Positions 59,901 to 64,000 of a stretch of DNA of 64,000 nt are shown in pieces (the first letter of the stretch is position 1; the number at the start of each line of letters is the position of its first letter). The stretch is from Tribonema minus (lineage: Eukaryota > Sar > Xanthophyceae > Tribonematales > Tribonemataceae): NCBI GenBank assembly GCA_017506865.1, contig JAFCMP010000525.1, forward strand, positions 1,426,001-1,490,000, written 5' to 3'. The translations under genes were made by a program, and so were the position numbers. The notes beneath the pieces were generated by a model that saw nothing but the letters and a program-made list of their open reading frames with translations, ran no database searches and was not told where the DNA came from.

Positions 59901-62900
59901 GCGTGCGCACACGCACGCGCACGCAGGCACCTCCGAAGCAGGGCGTCGGCGACTTGCTGCTACTAGCCACGAATATCCCTGCACGGCAAGGGTGAAAAGT
60001 ATGCATCAGCTACCATCATGCATACCCCCTGTCGCGCGCACGCACGCACCTCGGCAGCAGCGTGACCGCGATGTACTGCTTGAGCTCCGGGTAGCCCTGC
60101 ACCGCGAGGATGACAGTGCGCATGAACAGCAGCGGCAGGCCGCGCTTGCCCTTGCCGTCGGCGCCCGGCTCGGCGGCCGCCTTGGACATGGTGTCGAGCG
60201 CCTCGCGCATCACGTGGGAGCTGGTGCGCGGGCGAAAACAGCATGAATGGTGGCAGCGATCAGCAATGCGTCACCAAGGAACTTAACAGACAACGAGGCG
60301 GAGCGTGCCGATCAGGCCCGCTGGAAGTGCGCGTGTGACAGGTGCAGAACCATGTTTTGAATGATACTAAGCCCTTGTATCACTGATATGACATGTACGA
60401 TGTTGGCTTGGACATGGCGTCGAGCGCAGCGCGCATGACGTGCAAGCTGCGAGCACGTAAAGCAGCAGAGTCGGTGGCAGCGATCAGCCATGCGTCACCA
60501 AGCAACGGACACCGTTGCGGAGCGTGTCGGGCAGCCCCCCTGAACGTGCTGGCGAAACACACGTGCTGACCACAGCTTCGAACGTGGCATCATCGGCTGC
60601 GAGGGCGCCTCCGGCGCAGCGCGACGCGCGCTATGTACGAGCTGAACAGCAGAGTCAGGCCAGCAGAGTCAGGCCGCAACCGCCGCTGCGCATCGCGCAC
60701 AGCGGCGCTCAACACATGCGCGCGCGCGCACCTGAAGACGGCCTTGTTCTCCAGGCAGTAGCCGACGGCGTCCGTGAGCTTCTTCATGGGGACGCCGGTG
60801 GCGGCAATGTTGAAGTTGTGGAGTGTCACCAGCAGGCCAACGGGGGTCACGGGGGGCGCCGCGCGCGGGCTCGTGAGCCGGTGGAACGCGGCGTCGACCA
60901 CGGGGCGCAGCGCACGCAGCACCTGCGGCGGAGACGCGTGCGCGTGCGGCGGGTCGCAGTCAGCGTGAGGTCGTGCGCCGCGCTGTGTCGCGTTCTTCAA
61001 TGCCTGCGCAGCAACTCGCTTTTTACACTTGTGGAACACACCCCATGAGTTCAACTTCAAATTCACCAACCACCACGCGCGCGCGCACCTGCGGCAGCAG
61101 CGCGTCGCGCTCCTCCGCGGCGAGCCCCCCGAGCATGCGCATGCTGATTCGAAGTTCTTACAAACTGCACCAAGTTCAACTATAACTTCAAGTTCAACAA
61201 GCACCGCAAGCGCACCTGCGGCAGCAGCGCGTCGCGCTCCTCCGCGGCGAGCCCCCTGTGCACACGTAAAATAACTCGAAGTTCTGACAAACTGCAACAA
61301 GCACATCTATAACTTCAAGTTCAACAAGCACCGCGAGCGCACCTGCGGCAGCAGCGCGTCGCGCTCCTCCGCGGCGAGCCCCCCGAGCACGGGCACGACA
61401 AACTCCACCCCCCTGTCCCCGCGCCGCTCCCCCTTCTCGGGCTTGGCGCCACCGCCGCCCTCCGCCGCCGCCGCGGCGTCGCGCAGCGCCACGCGTGCCG
61501 CGCGCAGCGCGCGCGCCGCCGCCGCCAGCTCCGGCGGCGGCGCGTTCGTGTCCAGCGGCACGAGCCTGTCGAGCGCTGCTATGAGGAGGGGGTCGGCGCC
61601 GGCGGGGGCGCTTGAGAGGAGTGCCAGGACGTCCGGCGCGCCCATCTTGGCGGCGGCGGCGGTGATGAGCGCCTGCAGCTCCGCCTCCATGCCCTGCGGA
61701 TGAGGTTGGGGGCGGCTGGAGGTGAGGAAAGTGTGGGGGGGGGGGGGGGAGGGGGGGGGGCAGATGCACTCCAGAGCACAGGCCGACCAAAGGCAAGCAG
61801 GCTTGTGAGGATAGGTCGATGGCAACAGAGAGAGGTTGTGAAACGCTGCCATCTATGCGACCCGGAGCTATAAACACCATGCCACCGTGTACTCTGCAAC
61901 AGCCATGATCACGACCAGAATCATGCGAGCCGCGCACTACGCTGCCGTCACCGTAGTCTTCCACACTTCTCCACGCCACCCCCTGCCAACACCACCCGTA
62001 TCATCCCCCCCTGCGCACAGCACAGCGCAGGCCGGCGGCTCAGCGCCAGGACGCTGCCATCCTCATCGACGCCTTCACGAACCGCAGTCACCACGTGAAA
62101 ACACCGCCCATATCACCCCCCTCCCCCCTCCCCCCCAATGTCACCCTCCATACACCCCCCCCCCCCCCCCCCCCCCCCCCTCCCTTCTCCCTTCCCCCCG
62201 CGCGCTCACCTTGCGCACGGCGCCGCCCACGGGCGCGTCCGCGTACGCGCGCGCGAGCCCCGCCAGCATCGCCCCGCTGCGCGCGCACAGCGCAAAGTAC
62301 AGCGCGAGGCGCCGCCGCGCCTCGAGCTCCGTCTCCGGCTCCGCCTGCCAGCCCATGTCCGCGCGCCGCTGCGCCGCGCGTCGCGCCGCCGCCGCCCCAG
62401 TGTCGCCGCCCTGCGGCGCGCCGGCGGCGCCGCCGGGCTGCGGCGCGAGGCCGTCGTCCTCATCCTCGTCGAAGTCGAGCTCGGTCTCGTCCTGCGTGCG
62501 GCAGCCATGCGGGTGGCAGCGGCGGTGGTAGGAGTCAGTGGCGGCGGCGCGCTGCATCGTGGTAACGCCATTCATATTTAATTTGTGCTTGGCAACGAGA
62601 GAGGCAATGAATGCTGCGGTGCCATGCCGTCATCCTCGTCCTCGTCGAAGTCGAGCTCAATCTCGTCCTGCGCGGGGGCGGCGGCGACGGCGCATGCGCA
62701 GCGCAGCGGCAGCAGCGCAAGTAGAAATCATTGGCGGCGGGCACCGCATCACGGTGCATGTATGCTTGCATAGAGAGAGGGGGGGGGGAGAGAGAGAGAG
62801 AGATGAATGTGCGCCGCCATGCTATTCCCGTCCGCATCGAAGTCGTGCTCCGGCTCGTCTTGCGAGCTGCCGGGGCTGCGGCAGCGGTGGCGGCGGCGGC

Positions 62901-63529
62901 GGCGAGTGCCGGTGGCAGCGCAGTGCTGCGCCGGTGCGTCCAAGCGCACTGCTGCCGCAACGAGCGGTGACGAGGGGGGACGAGTAGAGAGCTAGCAGAC
63001 GACGCAGTGCGACGAGCGAGAGCGGCGAAGGCTGACTGCAGCGCCGACCTGACCCTAACCGTAACCCTAACCCTAACCCAGCGCCGCAGCACGCGCTGTC
63101 GGCTGTGTTGAAGACGAGCGCGGCTGCTGACCACGCAACTGTGCGAGCCACGCAGAGACGCGAAAAATAAGGCATCATGCCCACGCTTGTTGTGTGCGTT
63201 GAAGATAGCAGCGCGAGGCGACACGCACATGTCATCGACCATTCTGCGACGCGAGCGGAGGCGCCTCAGTGCCGCCGGCGCTGCCGCCGCAGCGGCCACC
63301 GCCTCGCACACAGACCAGCGGCACGGCGATGCCACGGGAGGACAGTCACCTGAGGCTTCGGCGCTGTGGCCTGAGCGCTGCCGCTGCCACCGCCGCCACC
63401 GTCCGCGGCGTGCGCCCTGGCGGGCAGCGCGCTCTCCAGCGCGTCGCGCGCAAACTCCTCCACCGCCGCGCGTAGCGACTGCCGCGGCCACAGCATGTTG
63501 GCGACGAGCCGCACGGCCTTAGTGCGCAC
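56949..63529 (-). CDS. Symplekin, C-terminal part (eight exons; 5' end beyond window)
   Basis: Exons, 5' to 3' (ends within one base): 63529-63349, 62491-62210, 61693-61343, 60922-60732, 60220-60050, 59235-59146, 58363-58285, 57074-56949. All join in phase at GT-AG sites. Exon 1 here gives VRTKAVRLVANMLWPRQSL, as in the symplekin HEAT region. Then come an acidic DELDFDEDEDDG-like stretch and LALYFALCARSGAMLAGLAR. The next exon ends VEFVVPVLGGLAAEERDALL. Then VGLLVTLHNFNI and MKKLTDAVGYCLENKAVF, LLFMRTVILAVQGYPELKQY, EVWTQPRAWDGFVRI, and SFIALMLLPAPQLREVLKTH: the symplekin C-terminal domain in order. The last exon (LTHAFCWMPLPPQLKSYAAG, stop) is assigned by phase and position only. Symplekin (yeast Pta1) is the scaffold joining cleavage/polyadenylation factors with Ssu72 in the nucleus. 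Confidence 0.88.
58050..58331 (-). repeat. Tandem duplication (141 bases) of a symplekin exon end and intron start
   Basis: The end of the exon encoding KGIKEL and its donor (GAGCTG|GTGAGC at 58285) recur at about 58144 as GVKEL with GAGCTG|GTGAGC. The following intron words (GCAACGCGTGATNATCAC, CTGCTGCC-type stretches) are also paired, at about 58049 and 58190. Confidence 0.8.
58530..58789. repeat. Two tandem copies of a 130-base unit with poly-C core
   Basis: CTTGATG followed by 14-15 C and CTACATGGAACACATG starts at 58530 and again at 58660. The rest (GGGCGTGTCGCCAGAGCGCG, GGCACTGGCATCGCCGACGC) is nearly identical, so the duplication is young. Intron of symplekin. Confidence 0.92.
61093..61343 (-). 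repeat. Three tandem copies of a symplekin exon end plus intron start
   Basis: The exon end GLAAEERDALLPQ with donor CCGCAG|GTGCGC occurs at 61343 (the used exon), 61219 and 61093, with periods of 124 and 126 bases. The intron part following each (TTGTTGAACTTGAAGTTATA, GTTGAACTTG) is also copied. Each copy keeps AG|GT. Confidence 0.9.
62155..62180. repeat. Poly-C run (26 bases)
   Basis: Directly downstream (in gene sense) of the symplekin exon ending at 62210, in the intron. Confidence 0.9.
62455..62864 (-). repeat. Three tandem copies of a symplekin exon start with its acceptor
   Basis: The acidic start of the exon, DETELDFDEDEDDG (62491 downward), recurs as DEIELDFDEDEDDG (about 62668-62629) and as the more diverged DEPEHDFDADG (about 62860-62825). 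Periods are about 176 and 192 bases. The first two copies have an AG acceptor before GACGAG. Only the innermost copy leads into the rest of the exon. Confidence 0.88.
63052..63079. repeat. Short interstitial telomere-like tract
   Basis: CCCTAACCGTAACCCTAACC followed by CTAACCC, about four and a half units with one variant, in a symplekin intron. Confidence 0.9.
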
Positions 63530-64000
63530 CTGAGGCAAGCGGCGGCGGTGGCGGCGGCGGCGGCGGCGGCGGCGCTGAGCGAGAGGCGAACGGTTTTCAT
63601 TGTGTGACGTTTCGAACACGGTCTGGAGCATGTTGTGCACAGCTTTGCACTTCAAAAGATCCTGAGTGCTGAAAACGCATTTGTGGACAGCTGACGAGTA
63701 AAACTCATTCACACGGCAGTACATCATGTGGCTGACTTTATGCAGGTGTTGCACACCTCCATGTTGCTGTGAAGTGCGTTGATGCATCTCTGTGCCTTTG
63801 TGGCACGTGAAGCGCAGCTGACATGCGGCACCTACTGTATACTTCAACAGCAGCATACGTAGTTCAACATGGAAGTACTGGTGACCCACCTCCGTGCTCT
63901 TGCGGCACGCAGCTGAGCGTGCAACGCGCGCCGTATATATGCACACTTTGGTGTTGAAGTAGTATCATCCGCTGCCGCTGCCGCCGCCCGCAGCAGCGGT
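63530..64000. other. Symplekin intron (window edge)
   Basis: CGG/CCG-rich near 63540-63580, then AT-richer with ACTTCAACAG and AGTTCAACAT words near 63843-63875 and TTGAAGTA near 63955. A GC-rich stretch at 63970-64000 may be the end of another upstream exon, but it is too short to judge. Confidence 0.4.

Overview
The window is nuclear DNA of a eukaryotic alga with a complex (secondary-type) plastid. The protein-coding genes are broken by GT-AG introns. Several N-termini carry a signal peptide followed by an Ala-Phe type junction (ASAF, AHAF, ASGF, GAAF), the plastid-targeting signature of heterokonts, haptophytes and cryptophytes. The species cannot be named from this sequence. Very GC-rich, gene-dense flanks (about 1-4.5 kb and 48.7-64 kb) surround a more AT-rich, gene-poor and repeat-laden centre.

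Left flank: the 3' end of a DUF89/ARMT1-like phosphatase gene (297-1543, +), a riboflavin-pathway reductase (2149-3222, +), a plastid-type [2Fe-2S] ferredoxin (3923-4477, -) and the first exon of a small plastid-targeted protein of unknown function (6352-6752, -).

Centre (9.6-48.7 kb): three tandem minus-strand copies of one gene, called A (9665-17806), B (20795-31164) and C (38785-48670). The same seven exons were found in each by comparing the copies; several exon lengths are identical. They encode a MAM33/p32 (gC1qBP)-family protein with a plastid-type leader and an added transmembrane segment. Copy B has a frame-breaking 20-base duplication. Three pieces of restriction-like-endonuclease (RLE) LINEs lie in or beside the array: 6.9-8.9 kb, 31.3-35.3 kb and 41.8-42.5 kb. 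Small DNA transposons are also present, including a hAT-like element with a perfect 8-base target duplication and a 599-base element with TACCGTATT ends.

Right flank: a SYO1/HEATR3 gene (48786-56230, +, eight exons, all but one junction resolved) starts 115 bases from copy C and is divergent from it. It converges on a symplekin gene (56949-63529, -, eight 3'-terminal exons; its 5' part lies beyond the window). A degraded copy of SYO1 exon 1 and its promoter lies upstream of MAM33 copy B (35446-35797), so the duplicated unit carried the shared divergent promoter. The large LINE later landed inside that duplicated promoter.

A recurring feature is tandem duplication, with a period of about 125-190 bases, of exon edges together with neighbouring intron or UTR sequence. 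It is seen in the DUF89 gene, at three places in symplekin and at the end of SYO1. Several edges carry AG|GT, so each repeat brings a spare splice site. This is a plausible record of intron birth and growth by tandem duplication.
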